Shown here one piece after another: positions 51,021-60,800 of a stretch of 64,000 bases of DNA. The DNA comes from Ignavibacteriales bacterium (GTDB lineage: Bacteria > Bacteroidota > Ignavibacteria > Tepidaquicellales > Tepidaquicellaceae). Made by a program: the position numbers and the translations under genes. A model generated the notes under the pieces. It had not been told where the DNA came from, ran no database searches, and saw only the letters and a list, made by a program, of their open reading frames with translations. The stretch spans positions 1-64,000 of the forward strand of contig JACKAC010000001.1 of NCBI GenBank assembly GCA_020635255.1. The letters are read 5' to 3'. The first letter of the stretch is position 1. Every line of letters begins with the position of its first letter.

Positions 51021-53900
51021 CTAAAAATCCCAGCCAAAAAAGAATTGGTGGAATAACCCGCTTTGGAGGTGTGTGAAGTTGTTCTCTATCCTTTTACCTA
51101 CGTCATATCTTAATATCAAAAATCCGAAAGTATTAATTTTTAGGCTTGCCCCTATACTGCCGAGCGTTTCGCCGTAATTATCGAATTCATCCCACGTATT
51201 ACCGGCATCGAAGAACAACGCTCCCCGGATTCCCGGGATAATATAGTTAAATCCTAACGGCAGGTCCTTATCGTAAAGATTCAGTATTGGAAATCTCAGC
51301 TCTGCATTCGTAAGCCACATCTTCGTTCCTTTCAGCCCGTTCCTTGTCCATCCCCTCAGTGACCATGTACCTCCCATGAAAAATCTTCTCGGATTCTTTC
51401 CCTCGTTCATAAAATACTGTCCCCGTGTCGCGAATGTGATTGACTGAGCCAGACGGAAGTATTTCCTGTAATCAAATAGCAAACTGTAATAGTTCACGTT
51501 GGAATTTTCGATATCCGTAGTATATCCCAGCGTAAGGTTAAGCCTCTCTCCGTCCACCGGTCCCGTCATTCCCCATAGCGCATTGTCTTTTACATAGCTG
51601 ATACGGTTTGTTAAAAGTGTCGATCTTTCCTTGTCTGTGATATCGATGTCCTTGAATGACTGTGCTAAACTTACCGATGCCTCAAACCGCCTGAATTGTG
51701 ACAGCGGGTATGAAAAGCTTGCGTAACCGCCGAATAAACGCTCGTAATATGATTCATCCGATTCCGCCAGGTCATACCGCTTTCCTGAAAGATGAAAGAC
51801 TCCGTACGCGTAATTCAATCTTTTCTCCAGCGACACTTTTGATACAGCGACATTGAAGCTCTTCCAGAATTCCGAGTTATCGTCCGAGTTATTATAGAGC
51901 AGGAAGTAATATTTCTCATTGCCAAGCATATCGCTGAGAGAAATGATCCCGCCGGCGTTTGTGCCGAATACAGGGTCACTCGATACAGAGGTCGTTGCGA
52001 AGTCCAGCGAAAAGTCTTTCTTGTAAACCTTATTGTTCTTTTCGGGTACTCCCTCTATCCTTCCGCTAACCCAATTTATACCTCTGTCTGTATAGTCGAT
52101 GTCAATTACTGCCGTGGAGTTATCAGCCTTTGTATTTATGGAATCTATCATTCTGATCGCGATAGATCTGTTCTCGAATGATGAAAATATTACAGTGTCG
52201 TTTCCGATCCATCTCGGGTCGTACGCCGCAGTGGTGAAGTTCGTCAGCCGTTTCATCTGCACCCCGGAGAGATTTTCATATGGGTTTTCCGTATCCGGAT
52301 CATTTCCCTGTGTGCCTCTTTGAGTGATGTTGCTTGTCAGGTCTATCATCCAGATGTTCTGTGCTCCTGTGGCATTAGATGTAAATACTATCTTCTTTCC
52401 ATCCGGGGAGAATTGCGGCGAGTAATCTACTCTGTCGCCGTTAGTAAGGTAGCTTATCTCGCCCGAGCGGAGGTCATACAAAAACAGATTGTACCTGTTC
52501 TTGTATCCGTATGAAGTCCTGTCAGATGAGAATACCACGTAGTTGCCGTCCGGTGAAAAGTCAGGGTCTCTGTCGTCGTAAAAATCGTTCGTCAGCCGGG
52601 TCAGCTTTTCCGTCCGCAGGTCGAGTATGAATAGATCGCTCTCTCCCGTAAATTCCCTCGCCGGGAATAACAGCTTCTTCCCGTCGGGGCTCCATGCAGG
52701 GGAGCCTATGTTCACTATATCCTTGAATGAGTAATCCGCTGTCTTTTTCCTATGTTTCATGTCGTATATATGTATCGCATCGGTTTCTCCCTTCTGAGTG
52801 ATGAATGCAAGCTTGCCATCAGGTGATGCATCCATTCCGGTACGGAAGAAGTGGAACTGCTCGAACTCGTCGCTGTTTTCACCTTCCACTACAAGATCCG
52901 GACTCCTGTCCGTCGAATGCAGATCAACCCTGAACACGCTTGTATAGCCGTATTCATTTCCAATGTAATATATCTCGTCCTTTCCGTTTACTACTGCGTG
53001 AACGGGCTTGTGAGCGAATCCTTTTGAGTAAATGTCTATTGATGCTTCAGACGGGTTATCTGTTTCAGCGGAATCGGAGAAGTACAGGCTGTCCAGAAAT
53101 GACAGGTATCCCTTGTCGAATTCTTCATAATCTTTACCGATCGTCAGTTTCATAACTTCGGAAAAATTGTCGAACTGGTAAAAGTTTTCCATTAGCTGGA
53201 GTACCTTCTCCTCGCCGTAAGTGTTTGCTGTGTATTCCAGTGCCTTCTGACCCATCTTGTACATCAGGTATGAACCGTAAAGCTTTTCCCAGTTATCCAA
53301 ACCCACGATGTATTTGTGGAGCACTGCATCCTTCAGCGCCATGTCGCTCTGTGTATCCCATTCGCTGGACCAGTATTCAGCTAGTCCCTCTGTGAACCAT
53401 AAAGGAACATCCTTGTCACCGACCTGTCCATGTATTTTCTGTTCCGAAATGAGTTTGCTTGTCATGAATACATGCACCAGTTCGTGGCGTATTACGTGTT
53501 TGAATTGTCCCAGCGAACCCTCGAAAGGTATCACCACGCGCCCCTTTATAAATTCGAAGAAACCGCCCACACCGTCCGGTACGAAGCCCGGCGTTGTATT
53601 GGTCTGTTTGAAGTGCAATGGTGATGAGTAGAATATCAGAGGCACGCGCCCGTTGAGTGAGTGTTTGAACTTCTGCTGCAGGAGCGTGTAGCTCTCCTCA
53701 GCGAAGAATGCTCCCTGCTCGGCAAGGTCTTTCGCGCCTTCGTAATAATATATTGTGAAGTGCTCCGTGGTGAGCGTGTTCCATTTGAAGTCCGAGTACT
53801 GGACCTTATTCCGCCCAAAATCCACGAACTGCGCCTGTGACGTTCTTACGTTAAGGAGTATGAATAAGAGGGCAATATGTATAAATACGGTAGATTTCAT
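51021..53900 (-). CDS. Gluzincin peptidase / TolB-propeller / Omp85-like barrel fusion
   Basis: A 959-residue exported protein in three parts. After a signal peptide (1-23), a peptidase MA-like domain carries HEHxH-type HELVH (His139, Glu140, His143) with the third ligand in WFTEGLAEYWS (about 169). Next come TolB/PD40 repeats (about 290-560), seen as SPDGKLAFITQ, PAWSPDGKKLLFPA and SPQFSPDGKKIVFTS. The last 260 residues form an Omp85-type barrel: GGTWSLRGWTRNGLKGTKMW and a final FFGWDF ending in Phe, as outer-membrane proteins do. It is one gene and convergent to ubiX. Protease activity at the cell surface or periplasm is likely; substrate unknown. Confidence 0.87.
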   Translation of the reverse strand: MKSTVFIHIALLFILLNVRTSQAQFVDFGRNKVQYSDFKWNTLTTEHFTIYYYEGAKDLAEQGAFFAEESYTLLQQKFKHSLNGRVPLIFYSSPLHFKQTNTTPGFVPDGVGGFFEFIKGRVVIPFEGSLGQFKHVIRHELVHVFMTSKLISEQKIHGQVGDKDVPLWFTEGLAEYWSSEWDTQSDMALKDAVLHKYIVGLDNWEKLYGSYLMYKMGQKALEYTANTYGEEKVLQLMENFYQFDNFSEVMKLTIGKDYEEFDKGYLSFLDSLYFSDSAETDNPSEASIDIYSKGFAHKPVHAVVNGKDEIYYIGNEYGYTSVFRVDLHSTDRSPDLVVEGENSDEFEQFHFFRTGMDASPDGKLAFITQKGETDAIHIYDMKHRKKTADYSFKDIVNIGSPAWSPDGKKLLFPAREFTGESDLFILDLRTEKLTRLTNDFYDDRDPDFSPDGNYVVFSSDRTSYGYKNRYNLFLYDLRSGEISYLTNGDRVDYSPQFSPDGKKIVFTSNATGAQNIWMIDLTSNITQRGTQGNDPDTENPYENLSGVQMKRLTNFTTAAYDPRWIGNDTVIFSSFENRSIAIRMIDSINTKADNSTAVIDIDYTDRGINWVSGRIEGVPEKNNKVYKKDFSLDFATTSVSSDPVFGTNAGGIISLSDMLGNEKYYFLLYNNSDDNSEFWKSFNVAVSKVSLEKRLNYAYGVFHLSGKRYDLAESDESYYERLFGGYASFSYPLSQFRRFEASVSLAQSFKDIDITDKERSTLLTNRISYVKDNALWGMTGPVDGERLNLTLGYTTDIENSNVNYYSLLFDYRKYFRLAQSITFATRGQYFMNEGKNPRRFFMGGTWSLRGWTRNGLKGTKMWLTNAELRFPILNLYDKDLPLGFNYIIPGIRGALFFDAGNTWDEFDNYGETLGSIGASLKINTFGFLILRYDVGKRIENNFTHLQSGLFHQFFFGWDF

Positions 53901-54088
53901 CAGTATCTTTATAATGCGCCCCCATTATCTAAGAAATGCTCAAAATGCCGTTGAATTGTATATTGTGAATTATTCTCAATTTAGTCAATACAGAATACTG
54001 GTTAGTAGGAGAAGGGATTCTGTCATCTTCTCACTTTTTTCACAGAACAAAAATCCATATTTTAGGTTTTATTTTTATAATATCCTTT

Positions 54089-56695
54089 ATGAATCCTGAC
54101 GAACCTAAGTATAAATTCAAAGAACTCAAGGTTTACGCCGAAAATGAATGGCTCATTAACAGCACCAAAAAGTACCGCCAGGTCTTTGAAGAATCCGAAG
54201 TAACATACATAGACGCGGAGTTCTCCGCTTATAATAAACTATTCGATGAGGAAGACTGGGAGATTGATGTGGTCTTTAAGGTCTTCGACGGTAAAGGTGC
54301 AATGCTCACACAGATTCCGTTGAAGAAGACCATCACCAAAGACCAGAACATTATCTATCTCCGCCAGGGCTGGGGTAACAAGAACCCGGGCTCTTACTGG
54401 AAACGTGGCGCTTACCGATGGGAAGTCTGGATTGGTGATGCCGTCATCGGTACCTGCAACTTCTACATCGAAAACGAGGGCGAAGTAACGCGCGAGAAGA
54501 ATCCTTACCTCCGCGTAAAGTCTGTTCGCCTCTTCGAAGGTCCCGATGCCATCGTCGATGAAGCACAGCGAAAATATTTCCTGACGTTTAAGCAGGATAC
54601 CACTCGTTTCATCTGGTTCGAGTTCACCGCCGAAAATCTTGTCAAAGACAAGGACTACTGGGCTTGTGAGCTATTCTTTAATTTCAAAACAGACATCGGC
54701 GAACACAAAGGCGGAAATACTAAATTCCGGTTCGTATATAAGAATGAAGATACCTTTACCATTATCGGCGGCTGGGGAAGTGATAACCCCGGTACCTGGT
54801 ATGAAGGCAAATACATACTGGAAATTTCCTTCATGGAGACATTGCTTCTTCGTTTGCCGTTATACATCGGGCTTGATAATATCGAGGCGACTGATGAGGA
54901 GTTTATGTCCGGCACTGTCGAACAGGAAGTCGAGAACACCGAGGCTCTCTCCGAACCAAAGGAAGAGGATTTCCAGAAAGCCTTTGAAGAGCTCGACTCA
55001 CTCATCGGACTCCAGCAGATCAAAGACCGCATTAAGGAATATACAGATTATATCAAGTTCCTGAAGATACGCAGTGAAAAGGGGCTCGACGAATCCACGA
55101 AGATAAGCCTTCACGCCGTATTCACGGGTAATCCCGGCACGGGGAAGACCGTCGTCGCGACGCTCCTGGGCAAGATATACAAATCACTCGGTCTGCTGAG
55201 CAAGGGACACGTCCATGAGGTGGACAGGGAAGCGCTCGTCGGCAAATACATCGGGCACACCGCTCCGATGGTTAAGGATGCCATCCGCGCCGCGCGAGGC
55301 GGGATACTCTTCATTGATGAAGCATATGCCCTCTACCGTGGAGACGACGACTCCAAGGATTACGGCAGGGAAGTCATCGAGATATTGATCAAGGAAATGT
55401 CCGACGGCGAAGGTGACCTCGCGATAATTGTTGCGGGCTACCCTCACGAGATGATGACCTTCCTGGAATCGAACCCCGGTCTTAAGTCTCGTTTCAATAT
55501 GCATTACAACTTCCCGGATTACACTCCCCAGGAATTAAAGGAGATAGCGATTTACCATGCAAAACGAGTTCATGTGATAATCAGCCCGGAAGCGCTCGAT
55601 GAAATGTACGAAGCAATCGTGGAAGCGTACCGCAACCGCGACAGGACCTTCGGTAACGCCCGTTTCGCAAATTCTCTTGTTGATGAATCTAAAATGCGAA
55701 TGGGACTCCGCCTTGTAAAGCAAAAGGATGTCGATAAACTTACAGAAGAACAGCTGTCTACTATAGTTGTAGAGGACGTGCAAAGCGTCTTCGGCAAGCA
55801 AAAGAAGAATATCGCCGACATTCCCATAGATGAGGATTTGTTGAGAGACGCGCTGGTCAAGCTCCATGCGCTCCTCGGCCTCGAAAACATAAAGAATGAG
55901 ATAGACGAAATTATAAAGCTCGTACGTTATTACCGGGAGACCGGTAAAAATGTTCGGGAAGTATTCTCACTACACACTGTATTCGTCGGCAACCCGGGTA
56001 CCGGTAAGACAACCGTCGCGCGTATACTCGCCGAACTGTACAAGGCTCTCGGAATACTCGAGCGCGGACATCTCGTTGAGTGCGACCGTTCCCGCCTCGT
56101 TGCCAGCTTCGTCGGCCAGACTGCAGTAAAAACAGCCGAGGTGCTGGATGAAGCGATGGGAGGTGTTCTCTTTATAGACGAAGCTTATGCTCTGAGCATG
56201 GGCGGTGAGAATGACTTCGGCCGTGAAGCTATCGAGACCATCCTTAAACGTATGGAGGACCGCCGCGGTGAGTTCGCGGTCATCGTAGCAGGTTACCCAC
56301 AGGAGATGCAGTACTTCCTCCAATCTAATCCCGGTCTTAAATCCCGCTTCGATAAAGTATTCGAATTCCCTGATTTCAATGCCGATCAGATGTTTAAGAT
56401 AGCGGAGATAATGTTCGCAACGCACGATCTAGAAATGGATAAGGATGCGGCGATACACATGAGACAGTATCTCGATGTACTGGATAAGAACCGCGACAGG
56501 TACTTCGGTAACGCGAGGGAAGTAAGGAAAATCGTAGAGGAAGCGACAAAGAACCAGCACTTACGCGTGATAGACATCCCGAAGGAGCAAAGAAAAGGCA
56601 AGGTAATGAAGACTGTCACGCTGGATGATCTGAAGGAGTTCGACCCGTCGGCTTACAAGACAAAACCGAGAATGGGATTTAGTCTGGATAATTAA
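54089..56695 (+). CDS. Double CbxX/CfxQ-type AAA+ ATPase with duplicated N-terminal beta module
   Basis: An 868-residue cytosolic AAA+ protein. Residues about 8-135 and 150-265 are two copies of a beta-rich module, each ending in a GWG-x-NPG segment (QGWGNKNPGSYWKRGAYRW; IIGGWGSDNPGTWYEGKY). Two CbxX/SpoVK-type AAA+ domains follow (about 290-570 and 575-830). Both have Walker A GNPGTGKT and Walker B with FIDEAYAL, plus sensor segments AGYPHEMMTFLESNPGLKSR and AGYPQEMQYFLQSNPGLKSR, so both look competent for ATP hydrolysis. CbxX proteins remodel Rubisco or act in sporulation; here the substrate is not known. It is divergent from the peptidase-barrel gene. Confidence 0.88.
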   Translation: MNPDEPKYKFKELKVYAENEWLINSTKKYRQVFEESEVTYIDAEFSAYNKLFDEEDWEIDVVFKVFDGKGAMLTQIPLKKTITKDQNIIYLRQGWGNKNPGSYWKRGAYRWEVWIGDAVIGTCNFYIENEGEVTREKNPYLRVKSVRLFEGPDAIVDEAQRKYFLTFKQDTTRFIWFEFTAENLVKDKDYWACELFFNFKTDIGEHKGGNTKFRFVYKNEDTFTIIGGWGSDNPGTWYEGKYILEISFMETLLLRLPLYIGLDNIEATDEEFMSGTVEQEVENTEALSEPKEEDFQKAFEELDSLIGLQQIKDRIKEYTDYIKFLKIRSEKGLDESTKISLHAVFTGNPGTGKTVVATLLGKIYKSLGLLSKGHVHEVDREALVGKYIGHTAPMVKDAIRAARGGILFIDEAYALYRGDDDSKDYGREVIEILIKEMSDGEGDLAIIVAGYPHEMMTFLESNPGLKSRFNMHYNFPDYTPQELKEIAIYHAKRVHVIISPEALDEMYEAIVEAYRNRDRTFGNARFANSLVDESKMRMGLRLVKQKDVDKLTEEQLSTIVVEDVQSVFGKQKKNIADIPIDEDLLRDALVKLHALLGLENIKNEIDEIIKLVRYYRETGKNVREVFSLHTVFVGNPGTGKTTVARILAELYKALGILERGHLVECDRSRLVASFVGQTAVKTAEVLDEAMGGVLFIDEAYALSMGGENDFGREAIETILKRMEDRRGEFAVIVAGYPQEMQYFLQSNPGLKSRFDKVFEFPDFNADQMFKIAEIMFATHDLEMDKDAAIHMRQYLDVLDKNRDRYFGNAREVRKIVEEATKNQHLRVIDIPKEQRKGKVMKTVTLDDLKEFDPSAYKTKPRMGFSLDN

Positions 56696-56707
56696 ATTTA
56701 ATATTTT

Positions 56708-56959
56708 ATGAGAATACTAAGTTATGAGATTGATAAGGCATTTGATGAAATATTTGTATATTTAACCCCTAATGAAGCGAAAGAATTAGTTGAAAGATTA
56801 AATGGTTTAACAGACGATCACAGTATCCATCATATCCATTTAGATACTGATGAATTGAATGGGCAATTCAAGAAAATGCTAACAATAGCGATATATACTG
56901 AGGACAACCTGGATGATTTTGATGAAAGAAGTAAAAAATTGATTTTAGAAGATAAATAA
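56708..56959 (+). CDS. Small protein of unknown function
   Basis: An 83-residue acidic protein, 12 bases after the AAA+ gene and directly before a terminator, so probably co-transcribed. It begins MRILSYEIDKAFDEIFVYL and has a helical segment PNEAKELVERLNGL, then HSIHHIHLDTDELNGQFKKM with a His-rich start, and a short acidic end. It is visibly more AT-rich than the AAA+ gene before it. No family recognised; not long enough for a confident fold guess. Confidence 0.68.
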   Translation: MRILSYEIDKAFDEIFVYLTPNEAKELVERLNGLTDDHSIHHIHLDTDELNGQFKKMLTIAIYTEDNLDDFDERSKKLILEDK

Positions 56960-56986
56960 AAAACCCCGCGAGTCGCAGGGTTTTTT
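56960..56986. terminator. Bidirectional intrinsic terminator
   Basis: AAACCC pairs with GGGTTT and GCG with CGC around an AGT loop, with one C-A mismatch; A runs and T runs flank it on both sides. It starts immediately after the TAA of the small gene and also lies downstream of the minus-strand lipoprotein gene. Confidence 0.8.
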
Positions 56987-57025
56987 GTATGCCAGATGGG
57001 GATTGTGAAATGTACGATCTGTGAA

Positions 57026-57655
57026 TTAGTTGAATTGCTTATCCACGATCGTAACTTCATCTCCCGAGAAGAAAATTCCAAAAACTTCCATTGCGGGAAT
57101 CGCTTTTAATGTCACTCTTGCCGGCGAACCACTTACACCACCTAATGCTAATGCAAGTTTAACAACTCCCTCATACCCAAGACTGTTAAAGAAATCCATC
57201 AGGTTAAGCGTCATATTGATAGGGATGGTTGCTGTCTGCCCTGTTCCCGGGACAGTAATCTTGCTGTCCATAATCCCGCTTATGGTTTGTTTACTATCTA
57301 TTAGCAGTTTCCAATCCATTCGTGTTACAGCAGATGTAGTATTTTGTGAACCGCCTGGAGTATTAGGGTTTCTTGCGAGCACATTGAGTGTGAACTTAGC
57401 CGGCAGGTTGTTGTTAGCAAAGCCCTCTGTAAGAGCCAGTATGTCGGTAACAGAAAAGTCACCAATGCTATTCTTGTTAGTAAGGTTTATCCCTGCCAGT
57501 GAGAAGTTATTTATACTTCCGAGTTTAAACTGAAGACGTTGGATATTTGAAATCGCATCGATCGTCGAGCATCCCGTATTCAACTGAGATAATAGACCAA
57601 CGATAAAAACAAATAACAGTACTGAGAAAACTCTGAATCTAGAGAAGATCTTCAT
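57026..57655 (-). CDS. LEA14/WHy-like lipoprotein
   Basis: A 209-residue protein with an export signal ending LSQLNTGC (Cys about 29; the residue pattern is a relaxed lipobox) and a beta-sandwich of the LEA14/water-stress-hypersensitivity type. The hallmark is the AKFTLNVLARNPN strand (NPN motif), with strands such as ITVPGTGQTATIPINMTLN. LEA14-like domains are found in desiccation or stress proteins and as small envelope proteins. No stress genes are nearby. Likely monocistronic. Confidence 0.78.
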   Translation of the reverse strand: MKIFSRFRVFSVLLFVFIVGLLSQLNTGCSTIDAISNIQRLQFKLGSINNFSLAGINLTNKNSIGDFSVTDILALTEGFANNNLPAKFTLNVLARNPNTPGGSQNTTSAVTRMDWKLLIDSKQTISGIMDSKITVPGTGQTATIPINMTLNLMDFFNSLGYEGVVKLALALGGVSGSPARVTLKAIPAMEVFGIFFSGDEVTIVDKQFN

Positions 57656-57795
57656 ATAGCGACAATTTTGATTTTAAAGGGCTAAAATCAAATATAGTTA
57701 TTATGTGAGATTTTTGAAAGAAAGTAAGATGTATGTTGGGATTTTCATAATGTTTATGGGGTTTCCGACTTTATTTACGTTTCGATGCATTGAAT

Positions 57796-57814
57796 TACCG
57801 TAAAATATACGGTA
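57796..57814. repeat. Perfect inverted repeat upstream of the RHS gene
   Basis: TACCGT and ACGGTA flank a 7-base AT spacer, 70 bases before ATG 57884. It could be a regulator operator or a hairpin; no T run follows, so it is not a terminator. The 228-base gap 57656-57883 has no other recognisable feature. Confidence 0.35.
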
Positions 57815-57883
57815 TATTCGTGCACAGTTATTCTACCTACCATTGGGATAACTGCAACTTTTATAAACTTTTAAAGGTAAGAA

Positions 57884-60800
57884 ATGAGAAAACTTTTTTT
57901 TAACACGATCCTACCTATACTATTTATAGGAGGGTTGACCGTATTTGGTATTTCGGTCGGAAATATATATTACGGCACCCTTGGGGATAATAATGTGTTT
58001 GCTGACACTCTGGATGATCCTCCTGCTGGAGTATGGTTTAATGTAGGCGGGATGTTTAACGAAAGGGGATTTTCAACCTCAAATTCGATTAGTTATGATG
58101 AAAATGAGATTATAAATAACTTTAATGGAAATCTTCAATATTCATTTCCTCTATATCACTATGACGGGCCAGGTGATCTAGATTTCGATATGAGTCTCAC
58201 TTATAACGGCTCAATAGCCCATACTTTGTTTGCTGCTGATTCCAATATATCTACAGCCCCAGGAGTATTGCCACAACACAACTTTAATATTCCAGGATGG
58301 ATTTTTAGTGTAAATGGAATTGCAGTCCAGACATTGAATTTCGAAACAAAAATGTTTACTCAAGAAATTTCTGGACAAGCCGAAAACAAACAGGTAAATC
58401 TATTAATGACTGGCTATCAAGTTACAGATAGAAAAGATCCTGCAAATTACTATGACTATATTAACTTATTAATGGGGGACGGATCTTTACTTAGACTTGA
58501 AAATAAAGTTAATGGTCAGGGAACGCATGTTTCAACTGGAGATTACTATGCTGTAAATAGAAAAGATTACACAAAAGCAATAGTTACATATAGGGATACT
58601 CTTCCTGGAGATTCAGCGTGCAAAAATAGACGAATTGAATTACTGCGAGGAGACGGGCTAACTTTTATTTTTAAAGAGTATGGGATTGATTTTTATGATG
58701 CTCCTGCAGCAGGTATGGAATGTTATGATTCAGCACAGGTTATAAGATTGGATTCGGTAATAGATAGATTTGGTAATGCAATGACTCTTCAATATAATGA
58801 TTATGCTAGTTTAAGAGGAAGGCCAACGTTAGAAAGAATCGATTTTCCGGGGTGGTCATCTCAATGTAGATATATCGAATTTATTTATAATCCATTTGTA
58901 AATAATGTTGGAGAGATTTCAGTAGGAAATGACGTTGATGGGTATTATGAAATATTTACCACAGGCTTTACCTTTGCGGCTTTTGATAACTCGAATGATC
59001 ATAGGGCAATGGTAACTCGTATTATGGGGCTAAATAATGATACTTTGGGGGCATTTCAATATCAGGATTATAACAGAACTGAAACAAATCTAGCCTATTC
59101 ACCATCAAGTACGTTTACTGTTAAATTCGACAATGGACATCTAAAAAGAATGTCAAAATTTACTAATAAAAATGGGGGAGAAAAGATCTATACATATAAA
59201 GGTAGTATTACATCTTCCATGGATATGTTAGTTTCCGATGGTCAATATGGAATACATAGTTCTGATTTTTATGGACAAGGCAGGGATGCATTCTTTGAGA
59301 ATATGATTGAGAAAGTTGAGTATAAGCAGGGTACAGATACATATAAAAAAATTGAATATAGTTATCCATTCTCTGATAATGGTACTTCCTTTGCAGAAGA
59401 ACCTGTGGATGCAAGTGATGATTATCGTACCGAGCAGTTTACTATTAACCTAACAACTGATACTATTGAAACCCCAAGCAAAATTGGGACTAAGTATTAC
59501 TATAAAAATTATAAAATATTCAACCTTGCTCAAAACTTAATGGAGAATTATGATTTTCCAGGTGAAACAAAATTATTGAAAGAAGAGCACGTTAAAGGTG
59601 AACCGGAATCGTTAATAAAAACAGTTGAATATTTTGCTAATATAGAGGGGCCGGTCGGAACTTATTCTACTTACGGTGGTTCCTTTTTAGATACTTTAAT
59701 AAAAGAAACTATAAATGGTGCAGTAAAGGAGTCTGAATATAAGTACGAGTTTTACTCAGATTATCCATTTACAGGAGCAACCTACAAGAATCCAATAAAA
59801 AAAATTACTACTATTGATCCATTTGACAATAAGAGTGTTGTCGAGTATGAGAAAATGGACGGTATAAGTAAGCACTATAACGACGGAAGATATATTCTTG
59901 GTGTTTCTACATACAAAGAAACCCCCTTTTTTAATCTAAATCTTCCAAAATATGAAGAGACATATGATAATGCCGATAATCTTACAGCGAAAACCAATTA
60001 TTCATATATTTGGGGAAACGACACAGACTCCGGATATATAGGTCAATTAGTTAGCACCAAGATTATTGATCCTAGCAATGGAAATATATTCAAAGAATTT
60101 CAAAATGAATTTTATAAAAAGGATACTGTAGGTGAATGGATGTATGTTCAAGCTGGCGAGCACAAACCAGGAACAGAAGGGAATCTAAAAAAAACAATCG
60201 ATCCTACTGGCAATGAAAAATTTTTTTATTATAATCCGATTAGTTTTAGTGAAAGTTCATTACTGGGTAACAGAGATGAAATTGATTATTTTGGTGAATA
60301 TTATGATACTACCGATGCTATGGGTCAACTACCACGAGTAGCTTATTACAAGGCTTATGAAAACGGAACCATAACAGTGTCAAATTCTTTGTGGCACGAT
60401 AGAAGAATGCCCACAAGAACAGATGCTTTTGTAAGCCCCGGTTATTCATTGACAGAATATAATCTATATACTGCATCAGGAAATTTACTTAATAATATTA
60501 ATTCTAATAGATATTTGAGCTGTTTTTCCTATGATGCTTTAAATAGGATCACTCACGCGGTTGCTCCGCACGACCTTGCGCCGTTCGTTCAGGATACTAT
60601 AATTGATACGGTTATTGAGACTGTCGCAATCGATACTTTGACCAACCTGATCGGGTCCTATGATTATGTGGCGGATCATTTTTACTACAGGAATATGACT
60701 GAGCCAACACCAGGTGACGCAAGCTATTTCTTTAATATCAGAACCGAGGAGGAATATGAAGATATCCAACAGGAAAATCTTCCGTTGATCGGGTTTCCAA

